This document shows positions 25,676-34,760 of a stretch of 38,452 nt of DNA, piece by piece; positions within the stretch are counted from its first letter, which is position 1; each line of letters starts with the position of its first letter. The position numbers and the translations under genes are program-made. This DNA comes from Marinilabiliaceae bacterium. Its GTDB lineage: Bacteria; Bacteroidota; Bacteroidia; Bacteroidales; Marinilabiliaceae. The DNA is taken from the NCBI GenBank assembly GCA_016342595.1, contig JAEINY010000032.1, forward strand, positions 1 through 38,452, written 5' to 3'. The notes beneath the pieces are model-generated. The model was not told the origin of the DNA, ran no database searches, and saw nothing but the letters and a program-made list of their open reading frames with translations.

Positions 25676-27256
25676 ATGCATATTAAAACAGGTCTTTTAC
25701 TTTTATCCATCACACTGAGCCAATGGGCTTCGGCTCAGATAAAAGCAGATTGGGAAGCCGGTGTACCAGAAGGTTGCACAACTATTACTGTTGGAAAAGC
25801 AGCCACTTTTGATGGTTCAGTAATGACATCACACACCGATGACAGTCACCGCACGCGCTCATGGATGAATATTGTGCCCACTGAACGACACGGTCGGCGC
25901 GATGAAGTGACAATGTATAAACGAGAACAGGATAACTCCAAAAAAATGCCGGCCTACAAACATACGGCCGTCGGAACCATTCCACAGGTTAAAGAAACAT
26001 ATGGTTTCATCAATTCGGCCTATCCCTGCATGAATACCAAACAATTAGCCATTGGCGAATCGACTTTTGGAGGCCGTGAATCGCTGGTTTCTAAAAAAGG
26101 AATCATTGATTGTCAGCGATTGATTCAGTTAATGTTGGAACGCTGTACGACCGCTCGGCAAGCCATTAAAATGGCCGATGAATTAACTAAAAAACATGGG
26201 TATAGTGATTATGGTGAATGCCTGACCATTGCCGATAAAAAAGAAGTTTGGCATTTTGAAATCGTTGGCCCCGGGAAAGGCAAAACAGGTGCTATCTGGG
26301 TCGCTCAGCGTGTACCTGATGATCATTTGAGTGTAAATGCCAATGCAGCACGTATTTTAGAAATTGATCTGGAAAACAGTGAGTATTATCTGGCATCTGA
26401 AAACATATACGACATGGCGCGTGACAGTGCCTGGTGGAACGAAGCTGAAGCCCCTTTCCAGTTTGCTCATGCATATGCTCCCGGAAGTAGAGAATCGATG
26501 GCTTCGCGTCGACGCGAATGGCGAATTCTTAGTCTGGTTGCCCCTTCACTAAAATTAGATCCCGAGGCCATTGATTATCCGTTCTCAGTACAAGTGGAAC
26601 AGAAGGTGTCATTGGAAAAAATGGTGAATCTGTTTAAAGATTACTATGAAGGCACACCATATGACATGGTAAGTCATATTGTTAAAGTTACTGAAGAAGG
26701 AGATACCATTCCTCATCCCAATGCCAGTCCGTTTATGCCCTATGATAAGTATGACTTGCACAACATTGAAGGTGGCTGGGGAAAGTTGGGTGAACGCACC
26801 ATTGCCCGTTGGTATACCATGTATGGCACTATTACACAAAGCCGCGATTGGTTACCCGATGAAATTGGCGGACTGGTTTGGATGGCGCAAGACAACATTG
26901 CTACTTCAGTTTATATTCCTATCTATTGCAGCGTAACCGATTTACCTGCTTCCTATAAAGCGCCGGGCCGCAATGGTTTCTCACGCAATTCTGCATGGTG
27001 GGCCTTTAACCGCATGAGCACACTGGCTTCGATGCGCTGGAATGAAGCGCGTTACGATGTAGACAATGTTTTACTACCACTACAGAAGGAGATTTTCGAA
27101 AAACAAACCGAGATCGAACGCGAAGCCATGAGTATGAACAGAAAACAAACGATCTCATACCTGACTCGTTACACTAACACCTGGGGTGAAAAAGTCGTCA
27201 ATACAGCCTGGCAAATTGGAGACGATTTGTGGACTAAATATGATGAGAAATTCTAA
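25676..27256 (+). CDS. Secreted C69-family dipeptidase
   Basis: A 526-residue exported peptidase of the C69 (PepD-like, N-terminal nucleophile) family. From the ATG at 25676 residues 1-21 are a signal peptide (GLLLLSITLSQWASAQ). The predicted nucleophile is Cys34 in EGCTTITVGKAATFDGSVMT, freed by removal of residues 1-33. Other family stretches are YTEHK-like TYGFINSAYPCMNTKQLAIGE, GYSDYGECLTIADKKEVWHFE, and SRDWLPDEIGGLVWMAQDN near residue 395. It would cut dipeptides outside the cytoplasm for amino-acid uptake. The upstream frame from TTG 25646 overlaps the promoter, so it is rejected. A 15-bp hairpin follows the stop. Confidence 0.9.
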   Translation: MHIKTGLLLLSITLSQWASAQIKADWEAGVPEGCTTITVGKAATFDGSVMTSHTDDSHRTRSWMNIVPTERHGRRDEVTMYKREQDNSKKMPAYKHTAVGTIPQVKETYGFINSAYPCMNTKQLAIGESTFGGRESLVSKKGIIDCQRLIQLMLERCTTARQAIKMADELTKKHGYSDYGECLTIADKKEVWHFEIVGPGKGKTGAIWVAQRVPDDHLSVNANAARILEIDLENSEYYLASENIYDMARDSAWWNEAEAPFQFAHAYAPGSRESMASRRREWRILSLVAPSLKLDPEAIDYPFSVQVEQKVSLEKMVNLFKDYYEGTPYDMVSHIVKVTEEGDTIPHPNASPFMPYDKYDLHNIEGGWGKLGERTIARWYTMYGTITQSRDWLPDEIGGLVWMAQDNIATSVYIPIYCSVTDLPASYKAPGRNGFSRNSAWWAFNRMSTLASMRWNEARYDVDNVLLPLQKEIFEKQTEIEREAMSMNRKQTISYLTRYTNTWGEKVVNTAWQIGDDLWTKYDEKF

Positions 27257-27261
27257 CTAAT

Positions 27262-27308
27262 TATTCATCGGATGACCAAGCCGTTTCGTGATAGTCATCC
27301 GATGAATA
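27262..27308. terminator. Long hairpin between convergent genes
   Basis: A perfect 15-bp stem, TATTCATCGGATGAC (27262-27276) and its complement (27294-27308), with a 17-base loop. It fills the whole gap between the dipeptidase stop and the kinase stop (27309). There is no U-run, but a stem of this strength probably ends both messages. Confidence 0.7.
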
Positions 27309-29540
27309 CTATTCCATGGGGATTCGAATTACGAATTCAGTTCCGTGCCCGACTTCACTCTTAACGTCAATGAAACCGCCACTTTTTTCAATGAGGTCAT
27401 AGGCCAAATGCAAACCCAGACCACTACCTTTCTCTTCGGAAGTACCGGAAGTCGCCATAAACTCACCCACATTAAAAAGAATAGCCAATTTTTCCGGTCG
27501 TATACCAATACCCGAATCTTTGATCAATAATTCAAGAAACGGTTTTCCGCCTTCTCTTATTTTGAGTGCTGAACACTTTACCTTGCCTGGATCATTAGAA
27601 AACTTAATGCCGTTATGCACTAGATTACGAATGACAAATCGTAACATTTCATAATCGGCAAACAATATTAAGTTTTTTGGAACATCATTTACTAAAGCCA
27701 CATTTTTAGTATTGGCATGCACAATAAAACTCTCAAACGCATTTTCAACCAATCCGTGCACATTGAAATGTTTCTTATTCACCTGAATCTGTCCCAATTG
27801 TGTTTTTGCCCAAATCAACAAATCATCCAAGAGTTTGTAAACATTTTCGCTTCCAGCTAAAATATTATTCACATAACTGCGTATCTCTTCCTTTGAGTAA
27901 CTGTCCAGATTATTTTTTAGTAAAGCTGAAAATCCAAGTATCGCATTGAAAGGATTTTTGACATCATGTGCAATAATGGAAAACAACTTATCTTTAGTCG
28001 TATTAAGCTCCTTCAGTTTTTGTTCATTTTCTTTTAACTGAATCTCATATTGTTTTTTCTGGTTGATATCAGTAATAATACCCACAATTTCAGTCACCTT
28101 TCCATTTTCTCTACGCATGGGTGAAGCATACAGCTCACCCCAAAAAACTGAACCATCCTTTCGGATATATTTTTTTTCGATGTTGTATTCATTAATCTCA
28201 CCAGCGACCAGTTTTTTCAAATATTGTCCGGACACATCCATTGAATCAGGATGTGTTATATCCTTATCTGTCAAGTGATACACCTCCTCTTCAGACTCAA
28301 ATCCCATCATATCCAGGAACCTGCTATTAACCAGAATATAGCGGCCATTCTGATTGACTACACCAATACCAACTACCGTATTATGCACAATTGATTGAAG
28401 CTTGTTTTTGCTCTCCAATAATGCCGATTCCGTTTCTTTGAGTTGCGTGAAATCCATCCCTACCGATTGGTACTCCACAATCTTTCCTTCATCAGTATTT
28501 ATTAAAGCCCGATCAATCCATCGCTGCCATCTAATCATACCATTTGACAGCACAACGCGATGTTCATATTCATTAATAGGATGTTCGGGGGTTAATTTTT
28601 TCACATTCTGAATCACAAATTCACGATCTTCAGAGGGTACCATGTCATAAAAACAACTTCCCAATAACTCTTCCTGAGTTACACCATACACCTGACAATA
28701 CTGATTATTGACGTAACTAAGAATACCATCTTTATCAAACCGGCAGATCATAGCCGGGGCATCTTCTACTAAAGTAAAGTAACGCTCTTCACTAACTTGC
28801 AAAGCATCAATGGTTTGTTTATAAGGTGTCACATCGTAATAAAAAACACATAGTTTTTGATCCCCGAACGGAAAAGAGCGGAATCGCAAATGCTTATTCA
28901 ATTCATCCAGATAGGCCTCAAATGAATGCATTTGAGTTAGCATTGTATTCAGGCGCGCCTGATTGATTAACACTGATGGCAATACTTCACTCAGACTTAA
29001 GCCAACCATCCCGAGTTTACCAACTATTTTACCCGCATTAGGATTGGATTTAATAACCAGCAAATCACTAACCTTACCGTTCGAATCTTTAACCGGCTCC
29101 AATATAGCTATCCCTACCGGTGCATTGTTAAACAACTCTTCCAGAAAAAACTGATCTTCTTCCAACTGTTTCTCCAACTCTACCTGCCGGGTTACATCTT
29201 CCTTAATAGCTATGTAACCGGTGATGTAGCTTTTATCATCTATAATGGGATTAATGGTGGCATGTTCCCAAATGATCTGCCCTGATTTGGTTTGATTGCG
29301 AAAGGTTCCTTTCCAGGTTTCCCCATTACTAATGGTAGTCCATAAATTATAGTAGAAGGCAGCATCATGATAACCTGTATTCAGCATACCTGGATTTTTT
29401 CCAATTGCTTCATTACGCGTATAACCATACTTATCAACGAATGTCTGATTCACATATTGGATAATACCTTGTTTATCGGTAATCACCATGATGTTCTCAG
29501 AAAAGTCCAATGCCTTTATGAGTTGTTCACTATTAATCAT
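27309..29540 (-). CDS. PAS-domain sensor histidine kinase (four PAS)
   Basis: A 743-residue cytoplasmic hybrid-free kinase with no membrane helix. Four PAS domains are seen: about 1-125 (LDFSENIMVITDKQGIIQYV), 130-245 (LFNNAPVGIAILEPV), 250-370 (LVEDAPAMICRFDKDGILSYV) and 375-500 (IVHNTVVGIGVVNQNGRYIL). Each sensory core is followed by a PAC segment such as ITGYIAIKEDVTRQ. The HisKA acceptor is His525 in IIAHDVKNPFNAILG, and the ATPase has NLVHNGIKFS, DSGIGI and GSGLGLHLAYDLIEKSGG. PAS domains usually bind small ligands, haem or flavin. No response regulator gene adjoins it, so it is an orphan kinase. Its start is preceded by AAGGGGGT directly at the ATG, an unusually strong purine run for this genome. 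Confidence 0.92.
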   Translation of the reverse strand: MINSEQLIKALDFSENIMVITDKQGIIQYVNQTFVDKYGYTRNEAIGKNPGMLNTGYHDAAFYYNLWTTISNGETWKGTFRNQTKSGQIIWEHATINPIIDDKSYITGYIAIKEDVTRQVELEKQLEEDQFFLEELFNNAPVGIAILEPVKDSNGKVSDLLVIKSNPNAGKIVGKLGMVGLSLSEVLPSVLINQARLNTMLTQMHSFEAYLDELNKHLRFRSFPFGDQKLCVFYYDVTPYKQTIDALQVSEERYFTLVEDAPAMICRFDKDGILSYVNNQYCQVYGVTQEELLGSCFYDMVPSEDREFVIQNVKKLTPEHPINEYEHRVVLSNGMIRWQRWIDRALINTDEGKIVEYQSVGMDFTQLKETESALLESKNKLQSIVHNTVVGIGVVNQNGRYILVNSRFLDMMGFESEEEVYHLTDKDITHPDSMDVSGQYLKKLVAGEINEYNIEKKYIRKDGSVFWGELYASPMRRENGKVTEIVGIITDINQKKQYEIQLKENEQKLKELNTTKDKLFSIIAHDVKNPFNAILGFSALLKNNLDSYSKEEIRSYVNNILAGSENVYKLLDDLLIWAKTQLGQIQVNKKHFNVHGLVENAFESFIVHANTKNVALVNDVPKNLILFADYEMLRFVIRNLVHNGIKFSNDPGKVKCSALKIREGGKPFLELLIKDSGIGIRPEKLAILFNVGEFMATSGTSEEKGSGLGLHLAYDLIEKSGGFIDVKSEVGHGTEFVIRIPME

Positions 29541-29660
29541 ACCCCCTTAAATATCAATGCATCTAATATAAGTAAAAAGCAATAAGAATGGCAAGAAACC
29601 AGTCATAGATTATCCTATTACTCAAAACAACTAACGACCGGATATAAATGATTTAAAACA

Positions 29661-29694
29661 AAAAAAGTGGGACTTACCCACTTTTTTTTGTTTT
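29661..29694 (-). terminator. Terminator of the chemotaxis receptor gene
   Basis: An 11-bp stem, AAAAAAGTGGG (29661-29671) with its complement (29677-29687), a 5-base loop, and T-rich tails on both sides. It starts 16 bases past the receptor stop on the minus strand and can work in either direction. Confidence 0.85.
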
Positions 29695-29709
29695 AAAATT
29701 GACTATTCA

Positions 29710-31140
29710 CTACATAGATTCATAATCATCATCTTTCCGTAAGTGATTTAAATCCGTCTCGATATCAATATCTGTCCCATTTTTATTAACAGAAGGTGAA
29801 TTAGACGGATTCCTGGTTGCAAACACCTGAACAGATGCTGGTTTGTTAATCTGTTGCTTTTTTTTCTTTTCAAACCTGAAAAAGGCGATGGTACTCCGCA
29901 TTTGTTCCGCCTGTGAAGATAACTCCTGAGAAGTAGAGGACAGCTCTTCTGACGAGGCTGCATTCTCCTGGGTCACTGAAGCTAACTGCTGTACACCTTC
30001 ATTTATTTGACTGGCTCCTGAATTTTGCTCACTACTGGATACATTTATTTCTTGCACCAATTGGGTGGTCATCTGAATTTCAGGCACTAATTCACGTAAC
30101 ATTTCACCAGACCTTTCAGCCACTTTTACACTATCAGTAGCCAGTTCAGTGATTTCCCGAGCTGCTCGCTGTGTTTGCTCAGCGAGTTTACGTACTTCAG
30201 ATGCCACTACCGCAAATCCTTTACCATGTTCACCTGCCCTCGCTGCCTCAACAGCAGCATTGATGGCCAATAAATCTGTTTTATGTGAAATTTCATTGAC
30301 GATAAATATTTTATCCGCAATCTGTTTAATGGCGCTTACCGCTTCATCTACCGACTTATGACTCATCTCCATCTCCTTGGCTGTTTTAACCGCAATACCT
30401 TCGGTGCGTATTGCATTTTCGGCATTTTGGGTGATGGCACTGGTCATCTCCTCCACTGACGCTGAAATCTCTTCAGCTGAGGCCGCCTGTTCTGTGGAAC
30501 CAGCAGATAGTTGTTCGGCCGACATACTAAGCTGATTACTCACCCCGGTAAAATTATCTGCGGCCACCATAATTTCTTCAATGATAGCACGTAATTTGGT
30601 GATCATTCCTTCCAAGGCTTCATCCAACTCCCCACCCAATGTCGATTGATCCATATCATCCAATACGCCTAAGTTTCCATCAGAAACTTCTTTGGCCATT
30701 TTCACACTGTTACGCAACTTACGAAGCATCATTTTTAAATCAGTCAATAATTCACCTATTTCATCCTGATTCTTAATTTCTACATCTTTTGAAAAATCGC
30801 CAGTGGCCACAGCTTTCACGGCTATCTGGGCAATGTGTAGGGAGTTTCGAATATTGGCCATTGTTACTAACATGACAGTAATGGTCACCCCAAGAAAAAT
30901 AACAATGAGAATAATAATGTTACGTATAGCCCGTGATGCAGCCTCTTCGCTCTTTTCATCTACTACCCGGATAACCTCTGCTAAAACCGGCTCTGTTTCA
31001 TGAATAGCTTGCCGCATGCCACCTTTAATACCAAGATTTTCGGCGAGACCAATTTTTTTGTCCATCTCAATAATCGCATTAAATGTTTTTTGATAGCCTT
31101 CGAGACTACTGAAAAGCGCTTGCTTTCGACCGGACGACAT
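29710..31140 (-). CDS. Methyl-accepting chemotaxis protein, C-terminal part after in-frame TAG
   Basis: The larger part of a chemoreceptor, 476 residues if translated from the ATG at 31140, which directly follows a TAG at 31141-31143 in the same frame. It contains the end of the sensor domain ([16 protein letters not shown]), a second membrane helix ([20 protein letters not shown], about 70-90), HAMP (about 95-145) and the MA signalling coil with the hairpin tip [21 protein letters not shown]. No CheR/CheB docking pentapeptide is seen at the C terminus. Alone it would lack the first membrane helix and have a disordered topology. With the upstream part (31141-31761) it forms one complete receptor, so the whole is either a recent nonsense allele, a read-through gene or a sequencing error. 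Confidence 0.85.
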   Translation of the reverse strand: MSSGRKQALFSSLEGYQKTFNAIIEMDKKIGLAENLGIKGGMRQAIHETEPVLAEVIRVVDEKSEEAASRAIRNIIILIVIFLGVTITVMLVTMANIRNSLHIAQIAVKAVATGDFSKDVEIKNQDEIGELLTDLKMMLRKLRNSVKMAKEVSDGNLGVLDDMDQSTLGGELDEALEGMITKLRAIIEEIMVAADNFTGVSNQLSMSAEQLSAGSTEQAASAEEISASVEEMTSAITQNAENAIRTEGIAVKTAKEMEMSHKSVDEAVSAIKQIADKIFIVNEISHKTDLLAINAAVEAARAGEHGKGFAVVASEVRKLAEQTQRAAREITELATDSVKVAERSGEMLRELVPEIQMTTQLVQEINVSSSEQNSGASQINEGVQQLASVTQENAASSEELSSTSQELSSQAEQMRSTIAFFRFEKKKKQQINKPASVQVFATRNPSNSPSVNKNGTDIDIETDLNHLRKDDDYESM

Positions 31141-31761
31141 CTACCCCGTTCGATTTACCTTATTCTTAAACACTTCTACTTCATCATTAAATTTCTTTTG
31201 ATAAAAGATATCAGACCTTAACAAGTAATCTTTTTCATGTTTTCGCAAAAGCAACACTTCCTCAGCAATGAAAACAGCATCCTCATAAAAAGCATCTACA
31301 CCATGAATGGCTTCACGCATCTCACCAATTAACCCGTAATCCTTAAAACCTCTTTTAGTTATTGAGACCACTAATTCATCAAACCGATCATCATAAACTG
31401 TAAAGTTTTTATCTAGTAGTACCAAACTCTCTTCCAAGCCAAAACTCTGAACATACTCATCTTTTTTAAGTTCTTTAATAATTTCTTTAGTCCTATCCAT
31501 AACCTCACGGAAAGCCTTTAAATACTTACTTTGTCCTGTTTCAAAGTATTCAGGATTGATGACATCACGCATTAAGAAATCCTTCTCATTTTTACGGAGA
31601 TTCAACATATTTTCATTGATTTCATCCGTTTTAAACATGATGTCGTGCAACTGGTCTACCTTCTCGAAAGCATTGTAAGTCATTACCCCAATTAGAATAA
31701 GCACTACCCCGATAATGGCAGTTATTCCCAACAACTTCTGCCTGATTGTTAAGTTCCTCAT
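31141..31761 (-). pseudogene. Chemotaxis receptor N-terminal part, ended by in-frame TAG
   Basis: A 206-residue piece with the first membrane helix (LLGITAIIGVVLILIGVMTY, about 9-28) and most of a periplasmic helical sensor domain. Two copies of a conserved pattern, LRKNEKDFLMRD (about 54-65) and LRKHEKDYLLRSD (about 176-188), mark the two modules of a helical bimodular (HBM)-type domain. The frame then reads NRTG-TAG-MSSGRK and continues without a shift into the C-terminal part. One base change in the stop (TAG from, for example, CAG) would restore a receptor of about 683 residues. Both parts keep good coding sequence, with no further stops or frameshifts, so the lesion is recent, or is an error. 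Confidence 0.8.
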
Positions 31762-32075
31762 AGTTTAAATTTTAATTCCCTGTACTATATCTTGCCTTTA
31801 ATAACAACTTCAGATAAAAATGGATGTCAAAAATCCTGCATTCATAAGTTAATACACTTTTACAATATTACCCAGCCTTTTGTCTATTAAACATTTATAC
31901 AGAAATGCTTTTAAAAACCGATAGATTCGAATTGTAATTTTTGCAGCATGAATAAGTTAAGCGAAAGAATGAACCATCACCAAGGCTGGCTTTAGAACCT
32001 AATTATACGTAGATTACTTCTTGACAATGAAAATGAGCTTAATTTAAATTCAAGTACTTTTGGTTTAAACGACCA
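31762..32075. other. Gene-free stretch with promoter-like site and short frame
   Basis: A 314-bp gap. On the plus strand TAATTTTTG plus CAGC (31935-31947) resembles a Bacteroidota -7 element with one extra base. An ATG follows at once (31948), opening a 15-codon frame that ends in TAG; transcription from this site would start too close to use that ATG. No RNA gene or hairpin is recognised. It may be debris of a lost gene or the 5' end of a small transcript reading antisense into the sensor gene. Confidence 0.35.
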
Positions 32076-33161
32076 TTACGTCTTTTCCATCTTCTCTTCA
32101 ATGACAATCACAAAACCCCGATCACTAAAAATCACACACTGCACCCTGAAGTTACGACCATCCACCTCCAGGGAGATCTCATGCATGGGGAAATGACCCG
32201 GCTGAATCACCTCACTGCCCGGTTTGGTATGTTGATACAGAAAATTATGAATATCTTGGAAGGCCTCCACCTTGAAGAAATGCCCTGAATTTATGGAGCT
32301 CTTCGCGGCGATACGGTTCACATACTCCGTAAAACGACTGTTGCTGACCAGTAAGGCTTTCCGCGGCGAGAAAAAACCGATCCCTTCCTTCAACACAAAC
32401 AAGAGCCGCTCCAGCTTATCCCGTTCCAGTGTCCGCTCCTTCCGGGTGTCCACCAACCGATTATACAAGGCTAACAAGTATTCGCCAATCACCCCCAGTT
32501 CGTTATCCGGAAAAGGGATGACTTCATTCTGTGGCTTCTCCTGAATAAGGCCGGATGCCAGATCTTTTAAGCGGGTGATATGCTCACTCATTTTTTTGGT
32601 GACATAAGACAAGACCAGCCAGGCCATCACAAAACCAAACACCACAAAAAAAAGAAAGAGGCGTTCCGCCTTGAGGAAATTGCGAATTTTCACATCATAC
32701 ACCACGGCCACCCGCACAAAATACCCATCAAAAAAACGGGCATAGTAATAAAAGTCCTCCCCTGTGGTAGCCGAATGCCGGATGTTAGACCCAAATTCAG
32801 CATAAAAGGCTTTTTGCACTTCGGGCCGTTGCAGGTGATTCTCCATGGCTTTAAAATCAGTCACGAAATTATCATAGAGCACGGCCCCTTTCCGGGAGAT
32901 GACCGTGATGCGTGCATCTGGTTGAGGAATAATCTCACTCAAGGAATCCAATACGTGGAAATTACCTTGCTTCACCAACTGTTTTTGCAGGATGAATAAG
33001 TTGGTCATCTCGGTAATATTCTCCAGGGTGGTCTCCAGCTGATCAATCCTGAACTGTTTTTCACGATGGTATTGAAAGGCGATAAAAGCCGAGGTTAACA
33101 AAGCAAAAACAGAAAAGTAATAAAGAAATAATTTGTGTTTATAGCGGTGCTGCATGGTCAT
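32076..33161 (-). CDS. PhoR-like membrane PAS sensor lacking a kinase domain
   Basis: A 361-residue protein at the end of the pst-phoU operon. Seen: membrane helix 1 (LFLYYFSVFALLTSAFIAF, about 11-29), an extracytoplasmic segment of 130 residues with ARITVISRKGAVLYDN, membrane helix 2 (LFLFFVVFGFVMAWLVLSYV, about 168-187), a HAMP-like stretch with ITRLKDLASGL, a coiled coil, and a PAS fold (KEGIGFFSPRKALLVSN to VIVIEE). This is the N-terminal layout of PhoR kinases. It ends right where a HisKA domain with the HELKTP motif should begin, and the 314 bp downstream do not encode one. It is either a truncated kinase or a sensor working through PhoU or a separate kinase. Confidence 0.75.
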   Translation of the reverse strand: MTMQHRYKHKLFLYYFSVFALLTSAFIAFQYHREKQFRIDQLETTLENITEMTNLFILQKQLVKQGNFHVLDSLSEIIPQPDARITVISRKGAVLYDNFVTDFKAMENHLQRPEVQKAFYAEFGSNIRHSATTGEDFYYYARFFDGYFVRVAVVYDVKIRNFLKAERLFLFFVVFGFVMAWLVLSYVTKKMSEHITRLKDLASGLIQEKPQNEVIPFPDNELGVIGEYLLALYNRLVDTRKERTLERDKLERLLFVLKEGIGFFSPRKALLVSNSRFTEYVNRIAAKSSINSGHFFKVEAFQDIHNFLYQHTKPGSEVIQPGHFPMHEISLEVDGRNFRVQCVIFSDRGFVIVIEEKMEKT

Positions 33162-33211
33162 GGATTTTTGGGGTTATTCAATTCCGATAACTAAAGTGAT
33201 TAAGGGTGATC

Positions 33212-33916
33212 TTATGAACCGGCAAACGAATTGTCATCGTCGATGGAGCGGTGGCGAATATCGGTGCCTTCCACTGAGAAGACGGAAGCTTCGGCAATGT
33301 GACCGGCATGATCGGCAATGCGCTCAATGGTAGAGATGATACTTTTCAGGTTGATCAGATTCATCAAGGCTTCGCGCTCCTCCTCACTCAATTTACTTTT
33401 ATGAATGCCCTTCTTCATTAGCTTTTTATTCATTTCATCAACAATATCATCATTGCGGATGGTCCAGATGGCAAAATCAATGTCACCATTGATGTAAGAG
33501 AGCAGGGCTTTTTGAACCATTGTACTACTGGATACCAACATGTTGTAGATGATGTCCGACATTTGAGCAAAAAGCTCCGTCCGCTCCATCTTACGGACAA
33601 ATTTCACCACATTCAAAATCAGATCCCCAATGCGCTCCAGGCTAATGATAATGCGATAGCAGGCCATTAGTTTTCGTAATTCTGAGGCCATGGGATGATA
33701 AAGCACTATCACATTAATGATCTTTTCACTAATCTTTACCTCAAAGCGGTCTACTTTATCCTCTCGTTTCCCTAATTTCTTCAGTACTTCATCCACAACG
33801 GTATCTGATCCACTTTCCAATACCCGTTCCAAAAGATCGAGCTGTTTAAGGATCAGATTGGAATAGGTTTTGAAATCCTCGTCGATTTCTTGTATAGCGA
33901 GTTCTTTTTTGAGCAT
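33212..33916 (-). CDS. phoU: Phosphate transport regulator PhoU
   Basis: A 234-residue all-helical cytoplasmic protein of the PhoU family, which tunes PstSCAB activity and holds PhoR in its inhibitory state when phosphate is plentiful. Two related helical bundles are visible; the metal-binding E-x3-D-like motifs appear as SLERIGDLILNVVKF (about 93-107) and ERIADHAGHIAEAS (about 201-214). The N terminus (LKKELAIQEIDEDF) matches an ATG at 33916. It lies 52 bases after pstB and 50 bases before the PhoR-like gene on the same strand, so all belong to one operon. The order pstC-A-B-phoU is the common one. Confidence 0.95.
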   Translation of the reverse strand: MLKKELAIQEIDEDFKTYSNLILKQLDLLERVLESGSDTVVDEVLKKLGKREDKVDRFEVKISEKIINVIVLYHPMASELRKLMACYRIIISLERIGDLILNVVKFVRKMERTELFAQMSDIIYNMLVSSSTMVQKALLSYINGDIDFAIWTIRNDDIVDEMNKKLMKKGIHKSKLSEEEREALMNLINLKSIISTIERIADHAGHIAEASVFSVEGTDIRHRSIDDDNSFAGS

Positions 33917-33968
33917 CTCTTCTATATTTTCAGATTCACTTCGTTTAATTTAAGCCCTTCACCAGGTA

Positions 33969-34760
33969 TTACCCAAATTTACCGGTCAGGTATTCTTCCG
34001 TTTTCTTATCCCTTGGATTGGTAAACATCATTTTGGTAGATCCGTATTCCACCAGGTCGCCCAGGTACATAAACATGGAATAATCAGATATGCGGGCCGC
34101 CTGGGTCATGTTGTGGGTGACTAACACAATGGTATACTTCTCTTTCAATTCCACCAGTAAGTCTTCCACCCGCGAGGTAGCTATGGGATCCAGCGCCGAT
34201 GTGGGTTCATCCAGTAAGATAACTTCGGGCTGGAAAGCCAGCGATCGGGCAATGCACAAACGCTGCTGCTGCCCCCCTGAAAGAAAAGTCCCTTTCTTAT
34301 AGAGTGCATCTTTCACCTCCTCCCACAGCGATACATTACGCAGTGACTGTTCCACAATCTGATCCCGCTCATTCTTCTTCAAACCAATGCCATTGAGCTT
34401 GTAACCGGCAATCACATTGTCATAAATACTCATGGTCGGAAAGGGATTGGGCCGTTGAAAAACCATCCCAATTTTTCTTCGCAGTTGAATGGTGGACATC
34501 TCCATGATATTGATGTCATTTAAAAAGATCTGTCCTTCCGTCACAATATCAGCATACAATTCATGCATCCGGTTGATGGCCCTTAAAAGCGTACTTTTCC
34601 CACATCCAGAAGGGCCCATAATGGCAGTGATGGCCTCTTTTTTGATGCCGGCGCTCACGTCCTTTACAGCTTTGGTTTCCCCTTTACCGTAGGCAATGGA
34701 AAGCTTCTCAATGGCTAATACGGGATGGTCTATACTGTCTATATTCGGATTCATTGTCAT
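33969..34760 (-). CDS. pstB: Phosphate ABC transporter ATP-binding protein
   Basis: A 263-residue ABC ATPase driving high-affinity phosphate import with PstC and PstA. Walker A GPSGCGKSTLL near residue 50, the Q loop in FQRPNPFPTMSIYDN, the ABC signature LSGGQQQRLCIARSLA, Walker B EVILLDEPTSALDP and the switch His in LVTHNMTQAARISD are all present. The start is taken at the ATG at 34760 (TGATG, overlapping the pstA stop by one base); a TTG one codon upstream and a second ATG at 34754 are alternatives. PNPFP is typical of PstB. Confidence 0.96.
   Translation of the reverse strand: MTMNPNIDSIDHPVLAIEKLSIAYGKGETKAVKDVSAGIKKEAITAIMGPSGCGKSTLLRAINRMHELYADIVTEGQIFLNDINIMEMSTIQLRRKIGMVFQRPNPFPTMSIYDNVIAGYKLNGIGLKKNERDQIVEQSLRNVSLWEEVKDALYKKGTFLSGGQQQRLCIARSLAFQPEVILLDEPTSALDPIATSRVEDLLVELKEKYTIVLVTHNMTQAARISDYSMFMYLGDLVEYGSTKMMFTNPRDKKTEEYLTGKFG

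Noticed and set aside
31141-31143. TAG in the receptor as a pyrrolysine codon
   Set aside because: Pyrrolysine use is not known in Bacteroidota, no pyl genes are in the window, and other genes here (for example the PAS kinase) end normally in TAG.
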